Below, in pieces: positions 18,943 through 26,968 of a stretch of 64,000 bases of DNA. Origin of the DNA: JBJEDU01 sp051872395 (GTDB lineage: Bacteria > Bacillota_I > Bacilli_A > RFN20 > CAG-826); NCBI GenBank assembly GCA_051872395.1, contig JBJEDU010000031.1:3578-67577 (forward strand), given 5' to 3'. Position numbers and translations under genes: made by a program. Under the pieces are notes generated by a model that was not told the origin of the DNA, ran no database searches, and was given only the letters and a program-made list of their open reading frames with translations. Position 1 is the first letter of the stretch; every line of letters begins with the position of its first letter.

Positions 18943-20220
18943 TTATACTACTTCAGTTATTTCATTGGCTTTTGTTAATGCCCATTTAGTAATTAATGGT
19001 CCCACTAATTCGTAAACGATAGTGGAAACGATTATACATGTATAGATTGTTTCTCCAATATCATTACCAGTTGATGAGAAAAATGTTTTAGCGCTAGTTG
19101 CTAAACCTAATGCCACACCAGCTTGAGGAATTAATGTTAAACCTAAATATTTTTTAACAGTCGGTTCACATTTTGTAATGTTAGCCCCAATAGCGGCTCC
19201 TGACCATTTTCCAATTACTCTAGTTATGATATAAATTAAAGCAATTAAGAGGACTAATGCGGCTTTTGAATTAAAAAAGATGCCGAAATTGAGTTGTGCT
19301 CCACTAAGAATAAAGAAGAGCATAAATATTGGAGCGGTAAATCTAACAAGATATTTATCGGTTCTTTCAATCCCACTGGCGAGATTGACATAAACTGCTC
19401 CTAAAGGCATGACAGTCAATAAACTTGATAATTGAAAAGAGAAAGGTAAACCGATGTCTTTTGTGTTGATCATTGATAGACCGACACAAAGAATGATAGC
19501 AGCGATAATAATAATCAATCTGTTATTTCTTGATTTAAACCATTTCGTGGCAAATGAAACAATTAATCCAATTAACCCACCTATTAATATAGATATAATG
19601 ATTTCTAATACTGGAATTAATAGTCCATCAATAAAATTAAATGTTCCACCAATGACTAATATTTTGCTGATAGCAAATAGTAAGGCAAAGACTATTAATG
19701 CTGCAGAATCATCAAAGGCAACGACAGGAATTAAAGTTGAAGTTACTGGGCCTTTAGCTTTGTATTGTTGAATGATTAATAAAGTTGCTGCTGGAGCGGT
19801 TGCACAAGCAATAGAGCCTAAAGTTAATATCATCGGTATTGATAAACCCAAATCTTTTAAACCTAAGAAATATCCAATTAATAATCCACAAATGACTATT
19901 ATGCAGGCTCCTAACGCTTCGAAGATAGTAATAATTGTGGCTCTTTTTCCAACTTTCTTTAAGACTGATAATTTGAATGAACCACCAATAGTGAAAGCAA
20001 TAAAACCAAGAGCGATATCACTTATCCAAGTAAGATTTGATATTACTGTTTGAAATCCCTCTTGATTAATTAAACCTAAAACCCATGGTCCAATTAAAAT
20101 ACCACCAAGTAAATATCCAGTTACATTTGGAAAATGGATAAGTTTCATCAACTTTGATAACGCTAAACCAACAGCGAGTGCGAGACTTATATATAAAAGT
20201 GAATAAATAATAATATTCAT
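18943..20220 (-). CDS. Cation:proton antiporter, CPA2/Kef type
   Basis: This polytopic protein (425 aa, about 12 membrane segments) matches the sodium/hydrogen exchanger family. Landmarks are FPNVTGYLLGGILIGPWVLGL near the N-terminus, TIGGSFKLS, and ACATAPAATLLIIQQYKAKGPVTSTLIPVVAFDDSAAL, the ion-binding region with conserved Asp residues. No RCK/TrkA-N domain is fused, so regulation should be external. The gene directly upstream on the same strand encodes a PII-like protein only 6 bp away, a likely regulatory partner. Confidence 0.9.
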   Translation of the reverse strand: MNIIIYSLLYISLALAVGLALSKLMKLIHFPNVTGYLLGGILIGPWVLGLINQEGFQTVISNLTWISDIALGFIAFTIGGSFKLSVLKKVGKRATIITIFEALGACIIVICGLLIGYFLGLKDLGLSIPMILTLGSIACATAPAATLLIIQQYKAKGPVTSTLIPVVAFDDSAALIVFALLFAISKILVIGGTFNFIDGLLIPVLEIIISILIGGLIGLIVSFATKWFKSRNNRLIIIIAAIILCVGLSMINTKDIGLPFSFQLSSLLTVMPLGAVYVNLASGIERTDKYLVRFTAPIFMLFFILSGAQLNFGIFFNSKAALVLLIALIYIITRVIGKWSGAAIGANITKCEPTVKKYLGLTLIPQAGVALGLATSAKTFFSSTGNDIGETIYTCIIVSTIVYELVGPLITKWALTKANEITEVV

Positions 20221-20226
20221 AAAATA

Positions 20227-20556
20227 TTAGAAACTACCTTCATAGCTTTCTAAAGGAACGACAAACATTCCACCATGGCATTTTTTGAAGTGGTTTGTCT
20301 TTTCGTTGATTATTTCTTTTACTTCTTCTATTTGATGTTCTTCTAATATCAAATATAAAGTTATATTATTTTCAAATTTGTTTGATTCAAATAACGCTAA
20401 ATTGAAGAACATTGGAATTTCACCTTCATGTTCTAATGTATGTTTTAATGAAGTTGATGGAATAACTGTACCGTTATATCCTTCTTTGGATAAACTATGG
20501 AGTATTTCTTCTCCAATATGTCCACTTTCTAAAATAGCAAATAATAAGTGTTTCAT
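20227..20556 (-). CDS. PII-like protein paired with antiporter
   Basis: This 109-aa protein has the strand-helix-strand, long loop, strand-helix-strand order of a PII-like ferredoxin fold: HLLFAILES, IGEEILHSLSKEG, GTVIPSTS, a central loop rich in Glu and Gly, ITLYLILE, IEEVKEIINEK, GGMFVVPLESYEG. PII-like proteins sense nucleotides (ADP/ATP, c-di-AMP, cAMP) and gate transporters. It lies 6 bp upstream of the Kef-type antiporter, so it probably controls ion flux. The fold is inferred by eye; the ligand is unknown. CutA-like folds are an alternative. Confidence 0.6.
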   Translation of the reverse strand: MKHLLFAILESGHIGEEILHSLSKEGYNGTVIPSTSLKHTLEHEGEIPMFFNLALFESNKFENNITLYLILEEHQIEEVKEIINEKTNHFKKCHGGMFVVPLESYEGSF

Positions 20557-20638
20557 TTATTTTTTTAATCTCGCTTTCTTAATTCGTTATCGAATTATAG
20601 TCCTCTAAAAATATTAATGCAATTAATTATTTTTTAGT

Positions 20639-20644
20639 TATAAT
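20639..20644 (+). promoter_or_regulatory. Probable -10 box of ssrA
   Basis: A perfect TATAAT lies 11 nt upstream of the tmRNA 5' end, the distance expected for a -10 element. The -35 region (around 20614-20621, TTAATG) is poor. Confidence 0.6.
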
Positions 20645-20655
20645 ATTATTTACCT

Positions 20656-21043
20656 GGGGTCGAAATGGTTTCGACGGGGGTGGTAGTGCTGTAACGGCAG
20701 CCGAGTGATGACGATATCATCAAAACAAAAATAACTGACAACAGTTATATGAGAGTTAAAAACTCTCAATCTCTCTGCTTAGCATAAGCTACTCGACATA
20801 GAGTTCCGACGCAAGGCGCCGGGCAGAGCGTTCATTATTAATTTAGCCTCTAGGTTAATTATTGAGCGTCACGATAGAGGATAAGCTTCTATAGCGATTA
20901 GGAAAAGAAGACGAAAATTTATAATCTCGCTTATTAAATTTGATGAAGTTTACGTTAATAAGTCAGATCATAATTTCATCTAAGCTGTAGATGTTATAGT
21001 TGGACCATCTTCGGACGCGGTTTCGATACCGCCGGCTCCACCA
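20656..21043 (+). ncRNA. ssrA: Transfer-messenger RNA (tmRNA)
   Basis: tmRNA rescues stalled ribosomes. The 5' end GGGGTCGAAATGGTTTCGAC pairs its first seven bases with CGGCTCC just before the encoded ACCA 3' end, giving the tRNA-like acceptor stem. The T-arm-like GCGGTTTCGATACCGC is at 21017-21032. The likely tag frame runs from GAC at 20737 to a TAA at 20785-20787 and would give DNSYMRVKNSQSLCLA. The resume codon is a guess. The tag frame overlaps a hairpin (GAGAGTT/AACTCTC). It is a one-piece RNA of about 388 nt. Confidence 0.95.
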
Positions 21044-21054
21044 AATTAAAAGTT

Positions 21055-21097
21055 AAACCTCATCTAAAAAAGAAATATTCAGGATGAGGTTTTTTAT
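21055..21097 (+). terminator. Intrinsic terminator of ssrA
   Basis: Stem AAACCTCATC (21055-21064) pairs with GATGAGGTTT (21083-21092), followed by a T-run. Confidence 0.9.
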
Positions 21098-21118
21098 TAG
21101 ATAAGAAATTTTGAGTAT

Positions 21119-21148
21119 AAAAAAACCACATTTTAAGAAAATGTGGTT
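21119..21148 (-). terminator. Intrinsic terminator of the degV unit
   Basis: Perfect stem AACCACATTTT (21124-21134) with AAAATGTGGTT (21138-21148). On the minus strand it is followed by a T-run (the A-run at 21119-21125 of the plus strand), 18 bp after the degV stop. Confidence 0.88.
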
Positions 21149-21166
21149 AATTTAAATATATTTTAA

Positions 21167-22033
21167 TTATTTTTCAACTTTGCCACCATCATTGATATAT
21201 AAAATACCTAATGTTTTTGGCCCACAATGAGAGGTAATTGTACATCCAGCAGTAGTGTCAATAATGCGTTTAAATCCTCTTTTTTCTAACGCTTCTTTTG
21301 CTGCACTAACCATTTCTTCACTAGCAACAGTGTGGGTGACAAAAGCAACACTTAAATCAGGATTATTATATTCTTCTAAAATATCTTCACAGTAATTAGC
21401 CACCACAGCGGAATTTCTACCACGATATTTTTTTCCTGGATGCATCACACCATTTTCCATAATTATTTGTGGTTTTAATTTTAATAAGTTCGCTGCAAAT
21501 TTTGCTAAACCAGAACAACGGCCACCTTTATGTAAATAATCAGTAGTGTTTACAACGAAGCTTGTTTGAACATAAGGCACTCTGGAATTAACTTTTTCAT
21601 ATATTTCTTCTAATCCAAGACCTTGTTTTTGTAATTCACAAGCATAAAGCACTAAAAGACCACATCCAGTAGATAAACTTAATGAATTGATAATTTTAAC
21701 TTTTCCTTTAAATTTATTTTCAGCGACATTCATTGCGTTTTTACATGTTGAAGAAATTTCTGAACTCAAAGAAATATGAACGATACCATCATATCCTTGA
21801 TTCAAAATGTCATTGAAGTAATCGACAAATGAGAATTCATTGATTGCGCTTGTTTTTGGTAATTGACCAGTCTCATCAACAAATTCAAAAATTTGTTCAG
21901 GAGTAATGTTTTCACCATCAGAATAAACATTTTCACCTAATAAAACTGGATAACGAATTACAAAAATGTTATTTTCCAATAATAAATCTTTTGATAAATC
22001 TGATGTAGATTCAGTGCTGATTGCTATTTTCAT
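21167..22033 (-). CDS. DegV family (fatty-acid-binding, FakB-like) protein
   Basis: DegV/FakB proteins bind a fatty acid and present it to the FakA kinase for phospholipid synthesis. The 288-aa protein has the expected start (IAISTESTSDLSKDLL), the lipid-binding serine motif region PKTSAINEFSFVDYF, and VHISLSSEISSTCKNA and FVTHT motifs in order. Its start overlaps the upstream regulator gene by 23 bp, so the two are one unit. No fakA-like gene is in the window. Confidence 0.88.
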   Translation of the reverse strand: MKIAISTESTSDLSKDLLLENNIFVIRYPVLLGENVYSDGENITPEQIFEFVDETGQLPKTSAINEFSFVDYFNDILNQGYDGIVHISLSSEISSTCKNAMNVAENKFKGKVKIINSLSLSTGCGLLVLYACELQKQGLGLEEIYEKVNSRVPYVQTSFVVNTTDYLHKGGRCSGLAKFAANLLKLKPQIIMENGVMHPGKKYRGRNSAVVANYCEDILEEYNNPDLSVAFVTHTVASEEMVSAAKEALEKRGFKRIIDTTAGCTITSHCGPKTLGILYINDGGKVEK

Positions 22034-22685
22034 CTTTCTTATCTCCTTTTTTGTTTAATTTGAAATGTTCTACAAAACCTTTAAATGACCATTTTAATAA
22101 AAACCATAAAATCGCTAAGATTTGTAATGGAATTGGAATAATAAATATTAACCATATGACGGAAATATCAGTGTATTTTAAACAAGTTAAATATATTGAT
22201 AAAGCAACACACCATATCAGTCCGCTGACAGATATAAGCGAATAAAATCTATTTTTGTATACATTAGCAAATACTGTGAACAATATGAATGTTGGGATAG
22301 TAGCGTAAACAAAAACTAACCAACTATCTTTTAAATGACCATTTGAAAAAATCATGAATCCCGCAAATAAAACTGAAGCAACAAGCCAAACGATACCAAC
22401 ACTTAGTAAAACAGTAATTAATCTCTTTTTAAAATTAGGTTGTTTAAATTTTCTTGGTTTTTCTTTTAAGAAATCATTAATAGAAATACCATAAAGATCC
22501 GCTAAAGTTTTTAAAGCAAAAATATCAGGAGTTCCTTCCCCTCTTTCCCATTTAGAAATATTTTTATCAGAATAGGAAAGCTTTTCGGCCACTTGAATTT
22601 GAGTTAACCCCATGGCTTTTCGATAAAAGATTAAGTTGTTCGCTAAGATTGCGTTATAGTCTTTCTTTGGTGATTCTTTTTTCAT
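22011..22685 (-). CDS. XRE-family regulator with four-segment membrane domain
   Basis: An N-terminal helix-turn-helix (about 13-65, AMGLTQIQVAEKLSYSDKNI with SKWERGEGTPD after it) is followed by a basic linker and four membrane segments (about 88-112, 121-144, 148-170, 175-198) and a lysine-rich tail. This is a membrane-tethered transcription factor layout seen in Firmicutes. It is coupled to degV by a 23-bp overlap, suggesting a link to membrane lipid state (inference). Inverted repeats in its divergent promoter region are candidate operators. Confidence 0.85.
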   Translation of the reverse strand: MKKESPKKDYNAILANNLIFYRKAMGLTQIQVAEKLSYSDKNISKWERGEGTPDIFALKTLADLYGISINDFLKEKPRKFKQPNFKKRLITVLLSVGIVWLVASVLFAGFMIFSNGHLKDSWLVFVYATIPTFILFTVFANVYKNRFYSLISVSGLIWCVALSIYLTCLKYTDISVIWLIFIIPIPLQILAILWFLLKWSFKGFVEHFKLNKKGDKKDENSNQH

Positions 22686-22775
22686 AATATCCTATTTTAA
22701 AGTAAATGTTTTTAAAGTCAATTAATTAAATAATCCATTATTTATTATAACATTTTTTGTAAAATAATAAACACC

Positions 22776-22831
22776 TGTCTATAAATTTTTATGCGTGATT
22801 ATTACAAGAAAAATTGCTATTTTTATAGACA
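22776..22831. promoter_or_regulatory. Inverted repeat in divergent promoter region, candidate operator
   Basis: TGTCTATAAA (22776-22785) and its exact reverse complement TTTATAGACA (22822-22831) are separated by 36 bp, about 3.5 helical turns. Similarity continues outward (ACAC-C-TGTC against ACAC-TGTC). The pair lies between the XRE regulator start (22685) and the small gene at 22908, so dimers of the regulator could bind both arms and loop the DNA. Confidence 0.5.
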
Positions 22832-22907
22832 GTGTATATAAATAACTCAATTAATAATTTTTTCCCCACAAATATATGATAAATTATTGACAGGGGGAAA
22901 AGTGCAC

Positions 22908-23045
22908 ATGGAAATCTATGACAAAAAAGATAAATATGAACTAACTGACGAAGAACAAATTCAAGTCTATCAAATTTATCAAGAATTGATGGTAGATGGA
23001 CATTCCTCTTTACAAGAACTTAACGATATTTATTCAGAAGAATAA
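22908..23045 (+). CDS. Small acidic 45-aa protein
   Basis: A short reading frame starts at an ATG with AGGGGGAAAA 8-15 nt upstream and ends just before an intrinsic terminator, so it is a self-contained gene. The peptide (MEIYDKKDKYELTDEEQIQV start, LNDIYSEE end) is acidic, glutamine- and tyrosine-rich, probably helical, with no membrane segment. It is divergent from the membrane-anchored XRE regulator and could be its target or an antagonist. I do not recognise a family. Confidence 0.6.
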   Translation: MEIYDKKDKYELTDEEQIQVYQIYQELMVDGHSSLQELNDIYSEE

Positions 23046-23069
23046 TTAGATATTGAAAAAGAAATAATA

Positions 23070-23098
23070 GGCTAGTTTGAAACTAGTCTTTTATTTTT
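23070..23098 (+). terminator. Intrinsic terminator after the 45-aa gene
   Basis: Stem GGCTAGT (23070-23076) with ACTAGTC (23082-23088), five-base loop, then TTTTATTTTT. Confidence 0.85.
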
Positions 23099-23140
23099 GT
23101 AATTAAAAAATAATTAATTTGGTTTATAATCAAAATATAA

Positions 23141-24598
23141 ATGGAAACGACAGATAAAAATAATATTCCGAATAAATCGATTAAGATTCAAAAATCACTC
23201 TTAATAATTATATCTTTTTTAACTATTGAAGTTTTAGCGTTCTTAGGTTTTACATTAGGTAATAGTATCATAGTTTACGCTATACTGGGTTTAGTGTTAA
23301 TTATTGGAGTGGTCATTGCTTCGTTTCGTGAGATAAAATCGAAAGAAATTGTAACATATATATTTTATTTATTTCCTTATTTGTTATTTACATTTCTTTT
23401 GATGTTTGTTCCAATATCGAATTCTATTTTAGATAATCATATATCAGTCGCTGATTGTTATATGTTTCCATTCGCATTCGTTTCTTTTTCTTTGCTTGGA
23501 TATTTAATTAATAAAAATAAATCTATTAAATTAAAAAATATATTTATAGGTATTTATAGCGGACTTGCATTATTTACATTTATTGGTCTAGTTTATACGA
23601 TGATTCAGTTTGAACCATTTTACACTATTACATATCAAAATGGTTATGTCTTCTATGATGGTAAATTATCATCCACGACCGTGGGAAATATGGCTTATGC
23701 TTTCATGGGTTTTGATGTTAAAGAAGTTAAATTAACTTATTTTTCCATGTTCCCAACTTTATTATCAACTTCTGTGATTGGCTTATTTTTTATAAGTCCA
23801 AAGAAAGAAAGGAAATTATTTATTCTTTTCTCGATATTCGCTGCACTTGGTTTAGTGACATTAATTATAATGCCAACGATGTTAACTTTAATATCTGATT
23901 TCTTCCTCTTAGTTATCGTCGTTGCAGTGATATTAATCGGTAGGTTAAAGTTAAAAACTAAACCATTCGTCATTGCTACGAAAGTAATTTTCGCTCTTGC
24001 AGTTATTTATTTATTATTCTTTCTTATTTTAAGTCAATCGAGTATAACTTCACTAGATGGTTTAAGAAATACCCTTTATAATATTCCGCTTCTTGGTAAA
24101 TTATTTTCATTAGGTCGTTACCGTGTGATCATTGATGGAATATTCGCAAGTAATAAACTTCTTGGTTTTTATGATTATGAAATTAACTTCTCAAATAGTT
24201 TTCTTTTTGATGGCTTCTATATGACTGGTTTAGTGGGTGGTATATTACTTGTTGTTGCTTTAGCTATTACCATTTATATCGTTTACTATTTTTATTCAAA
24301 ACACGATAATTTATTAGAAAAATCTCTTTTAATTGCCTTTGTTTTGACTTATTTTGCTTATAATTTACTTAATGACACTATTAAGCCATATGTCTATTAT
24401 GATAATTATTTACTCTCTTATCATAATGGTCCATTTTTAATTGTTATCTTCTTAATTGGATTCGCTTTATATTATTTAAACGATAAGAAAAAATCTAATA
24501 GTGGACAAGTTTATGAGACTAGTTCAATCGTGGATGAAGTCACTATTGAAGATAATAAAGAAAATACAGTTTTGGAGGCGAAAGAAAATGAAAAATAA
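23141..24598 (+). CDS. Polytopic membrane protein, O-antigen ligase/polymerase-like
   Basis: The 485-aa protein has about 12 membrane segments and an acidic cytoplasmic tail. A large loop in the second half (SLDGLRNTLYNIPLLGKLF then FSNSFLFDGFYMTGLVGG) resembles the periplasmic loop of Wzy/WaaL-type glycan polymerases and ligases, where an HN/NS-x-F motif precedes GxxG. A flippase and glycosyltransferases nearby support a role in surface polysaccharide. Sequence evidence for the exact family is modest. TATAAT lies 10 nt before the ATG with no Shine-Dalgarno sequence. Confidence 0.55.
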   Translation: METTDKNNIPNKSIKIQKSLLIIISFLTIEVLAFLGFTLGNSIIVYAILGLVLIIGVVIASFREIKSKEIVTYIFYLFPYLLFTFLLMFVPISNSILDNHISVADCYMFPFAFVSFSLLGYLINKNKSIKLKNIFIGIYSGLALFTFIGLVYTMIQFEPFYTITYQNGYVFYDGKLSSTTVGNMAYAFMGFDVKEVKLTYFSMFPTLLSTSVIGLFFISPKKERKLFILFSIFAALGLVTLIIMPTMLTLISDFFLLVIVVAVILIGRLKLKTKPFVIATKVIFALAVIYLLFFLILSQSSITSLDGLRNTLYNIPLLGKLFSLGRYRVIIDGIFASNKLLGFYDYEINFSNSFLFDGFYMTGLVGGILLVVALAITIYIVYYFYSKHDNLLEKSLLIAFVLTYFAYNLLNDTIKPYVYYDNYLLSYHNGPFLIVIFLIGFALYYLNDKKKSNSGQVYETSSIVDEVTIEDNKENTVLEAKENEK

Positions 24599-25466
24599 CA
24601 AATTAAAAATTTTGCTTCTTTTGCTCCCTGTTTTATCTTTATCTAGTTGCCGATATGGTTTAAAAGAAGTATATATAAATCAAAATTTTAATTCGACAGT
24701 TTTTAAAGAGAATTATTACAAAGTGTGGGATAATAGTTTACTTCGCATTGATAGTCGTCGAACTTACAATGTGACGAATAATGATAAAGTGTTTACAACT
24801 TATAATGATTTCGTTTCTTTAGGAATAGATAGTTCTGCTGCTTCTTTAAATTATGTTGAAGATATGGAATATGATGGTGATGGAAGTTTATATAATGTTG
24901 GATATGGTCCAACAAAGAAAATGTCTTTAATCAATCCTTCGTTTAAGAAAGGATATATCTCTAAATTATTTGATGGTCAGATGTTTTGTAATGGTTCTTA
25001 TCAATTAGCGAGAGTGCAAATTGATAATGAAGGTTTTGGAAAACTATTTCAAAAAGAATTACAAACTTCAAATGTTAATGGTAACGATGCCTATTTCGCT
25101 TTAAACTTCAAAGCCTCATGCGATTATACTCGTGAAGATATTTCTATTGAACCTCATGCATCTGAATTAGATTTAAAAGTTTCTTTCTATTTAAAAAATA
25201 GTGTCAATAATTATGATGTTATCGACACAATTTATCATATTTCTGATATACCAACAAATCCGAGAGAAAGTAAAAATAACCCAACAGAAACTTCACTTGG
25301 AACTTATATATTCTATGGTTTTAAAATCAATTTTGATATTACTCGTCTTCAAGGTATTTCTATCACTTACGATAATTTAAGTGATCCTTATGTTAACGCT
25401 CATCCAGATTTAGACTATTCATTGATGTTATACGAAATGATGATTCCGTATACTAGTTGGTTATAA
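24588..25466 (+). CDS. Unrecognised lipoprotein cotranscribed with Wzy-like gene
   Basis: A signal peptide with lipobox LSLSSC (Cys at about residue 21) is followed by a beta-rich 270-residue extracellular part with many Tyr and Asn. I recognise no domain; the look is of a jelly-roll or concanavalin-like carbohydrate-binding fold, unproven. The ATG at 24588 follows TTGGAGGCG and overlaps the upstream gene's stop by 11 bp, so production is coupled to the membrane polymerase-like protein. It ends 5 bp before the convergent ATP-grasp gene. Confidence 0.7.
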   Translation: MKNNKLKILLLLLPVLSLSSCRYGLKEVYINQNFNSTVFKENYYKVWDNSLLRIDSRRTYNVTNNDKVFTTYNDFVSLGIDSSAASLNYVEDMEYDGDGSLYNVGYGPTKKMSLINPSFKKGYISKLFDGQMFCNGSYQLARVQIDNEGFGKLFQKELQTSNVNGNDAYFALNFKASCDYTREDISIEPHASELDLKVSFYLKNSVNNYDVIDTIYHISDIPTNPRESKNNPTETSLGTYIFYGFKINFDITRLQGISITYDNLSDPYVNAHPDLDYSLMLYEMMIPYTSWL

Positions 25467-25471
25467 TTGTT

Positions 25472-26386
25472 TTATTTTATTTTTTGATATTTTGATATAT
25501 CGAGCCATTCTCCCATTACGAAATCTATTGCATCATCATCTAAAATTAATGTTCCTTTCGCGGGAGTAAAGGTCATTTCTGAAAAATATATTTTCCCATT
25601 CACATCGTACAAATCAACACGAACGAATGGGAATTTTTTTGCGATGTTTTCACTCATTTCCACCATTTGATCAAAGTTTGATGGTTTTTCTAATTGTTCA
25701 TCACTCTTTTTCCATCCATTAAACTGAGAACCATCAAATGGAGTCCAATCGATATATTTCTGGGTATATCGAATATCTTTTCCTCTTCCAGTAACGACAT
25801 ATAAGTTTTTCGCTATTCCATTAAAAACATGGATTTTATATTCGATAGGAAGTTCTCCGTTTTCTAAAAGAAGTTCTTCAATAATTATTTGCGGTTTGAT
25901 TTTGCTGTAGTGATATTCTACAGTTTTCTTTCCATAATCTGTTTTGAGCCATTTATGGAATTTCTTCTTCAATTCTTTGATGTTAATTTCATTTTTATCA
26001 AAACAAATATAATTAAATCCACTCGCATGAGTGCATTTCATCGCGAATTTATTTGGTAATTTTGAAAAGTCGATATCTTCAAATTTATCATAAACCCCAT
26101 AAATAGGAATCAAACTATCTTCATAACCTAATGATTTAATATATTCTCTCACTCCATATCGACCTGCACAGGTAGAAACTTCATCCCATTTTGGATAGAC
26201 ATAATATCTAAGATATTGAAGCTTTTCAGTATATCTTTTTGGATGAGAAAAATTGAGTTTATGTTTAGTGATATATTGGTATTGTAATTCAATATATTTT
26301 TTCTTAGAAATTGCTTTGACAATGTTTCTAATTGAAACGGCAAAAAACCTTTTAAATTTATTTTCTTTCAAATTTTTGTTTCCCAT
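25472..26386 (-). CDS. TupA-like ATP-grasp protein
   Basis: The 304-aa protein resembles TupA-like ATP-grasp enzymes named for teichuronopeptide synthesis, which attach amino acids to surface glycans. Supporting segments are PKRYTEKLQYLRYY, CAGRYGVREYI, PNKFAMKCTHASGFN, IIIEELLLENG, IEYKIHVFNG, FVRVDLYDVNGKIYFSEMTFTPAKG. The last carries the Asp and Glu that bind metal-ATP in ATP-grasp folds. No signal peptide; cytoplasmic. GATAAT lies 9 nt before the ATG and no Shine-Dalgarno sequence is seen. It converges on the lipoprotein gene. Confidence 0.82.
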   Translation of the reverse strand: MGNKNLKENKFKRFFAVSIRNIVKAISKKKYIELQYQYITKHKLNFSHPKRYTEKLQYLRYYVYPKWDEVSTCAGRYGVREYIKSLGYEDSLIPIYGVYDKFEDIDFSKLPNKFAMKCTHASGFNYICFDKNEINIKELKKKFHKWLKTDYGKKTVEYHYSKIKPQIIIEELLLENGELPIEYKIHVFNGIAKNLYVVTGRGKDIRYTQKYIDWTPFDGSQFNGWKKSDEQLEKPSNFDQMVEMSENIAKKFPFVRVDLYDVNGKIYFSEMTFTPAKGTLILDDDAIDFVMGEWLDISKYQKIK

Positions 26387-26442
26387 ATTTAGAATATTAT
26401 CACTTGTTTTTTAAATAATCATTATTCGATAATTAAATTGTA

Positions 26443-26817
26443 ATGAAAAACGCGTTGAAAAGTAAAAAAGTGTATATAATTGCCCTCATCTTATCTTTGA
26501 TAGGACTTCTTATTCCTTTCGGCATATTATTTATCACTTTAATTCCTTCTTTAAACACCTCACCATTTTCTGCTTATCCATATTTACTTGGAGCGATTAT
26601 GGTCGTCTATTTTTTCATTGGATTTATTTGGGGTGATTTAAAAGATGCTTCTATTAGAAGAAAAGAAAAAAAGTGGGATGATAAACTCGATGATGAAACT
26701 AAAACGATGATTTGGAAAAGAAGACTTCCTTTTTATCTTGCGAGTATTGTCTTACTTATTGCTTTCCTAATTGTCGATGGCTTCTACTTTTTTACAGGAA
26801 GTTTCCCATTTTTATAA
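26443..26817 (+). CDS. Small three-segment membrane protein
   Basis: The 124-aa protein has membrane segments at about 9-34, 45-65 and 94-117, with a charged Lys/Arg/Asp loop between the second and third. I do not recognise the family. It is divergent from the TupA-like gene and precedes the opp operon, from which it is separated by 151 bp holding a promoter. GATAAT lies 9 nt before the ATG. Confidence 0.6.
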   Translation: MKNALKSKKVYIIALILSLIGLLIPFGILFITLIPSLNTSPFSAYPYLLGAIMVVYFFIGFIWGDLKDASIRRKEKKWDDKLDDETKTMIWKRRLPFYLASIVLLIAFLIVDGFYFFTGSFPFL

Positions 26818-26891
26818 TATTTAGCCTTTTAACTCCTTCTTTTTTCAGATAGTTTTTATACATACATATGAGCGCACACGTAAAAAATGTT

Positions 26892-26920
26892 TTGCATTTT
26901 TCTTTGCTTTGTATTATGGT
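26892..26920 (+). promoter_or_regulatory. Promoter of opp operon
   Basis: TTGCAT (26892-26897), a 17-bp spacer and TATGGT (26915-26920) form a sigma-A-like promoter 48 nt before the oppA ATG. The leader ends with a strong AAAGGAGGAAAAAGCT ribosome-binding site. Confidence 0.65.
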
Positions 26921-26968
26921 ATAAACAATCATTCAGATTGAAAATTTGTAAAAAAGGAGGAAAAAGCT

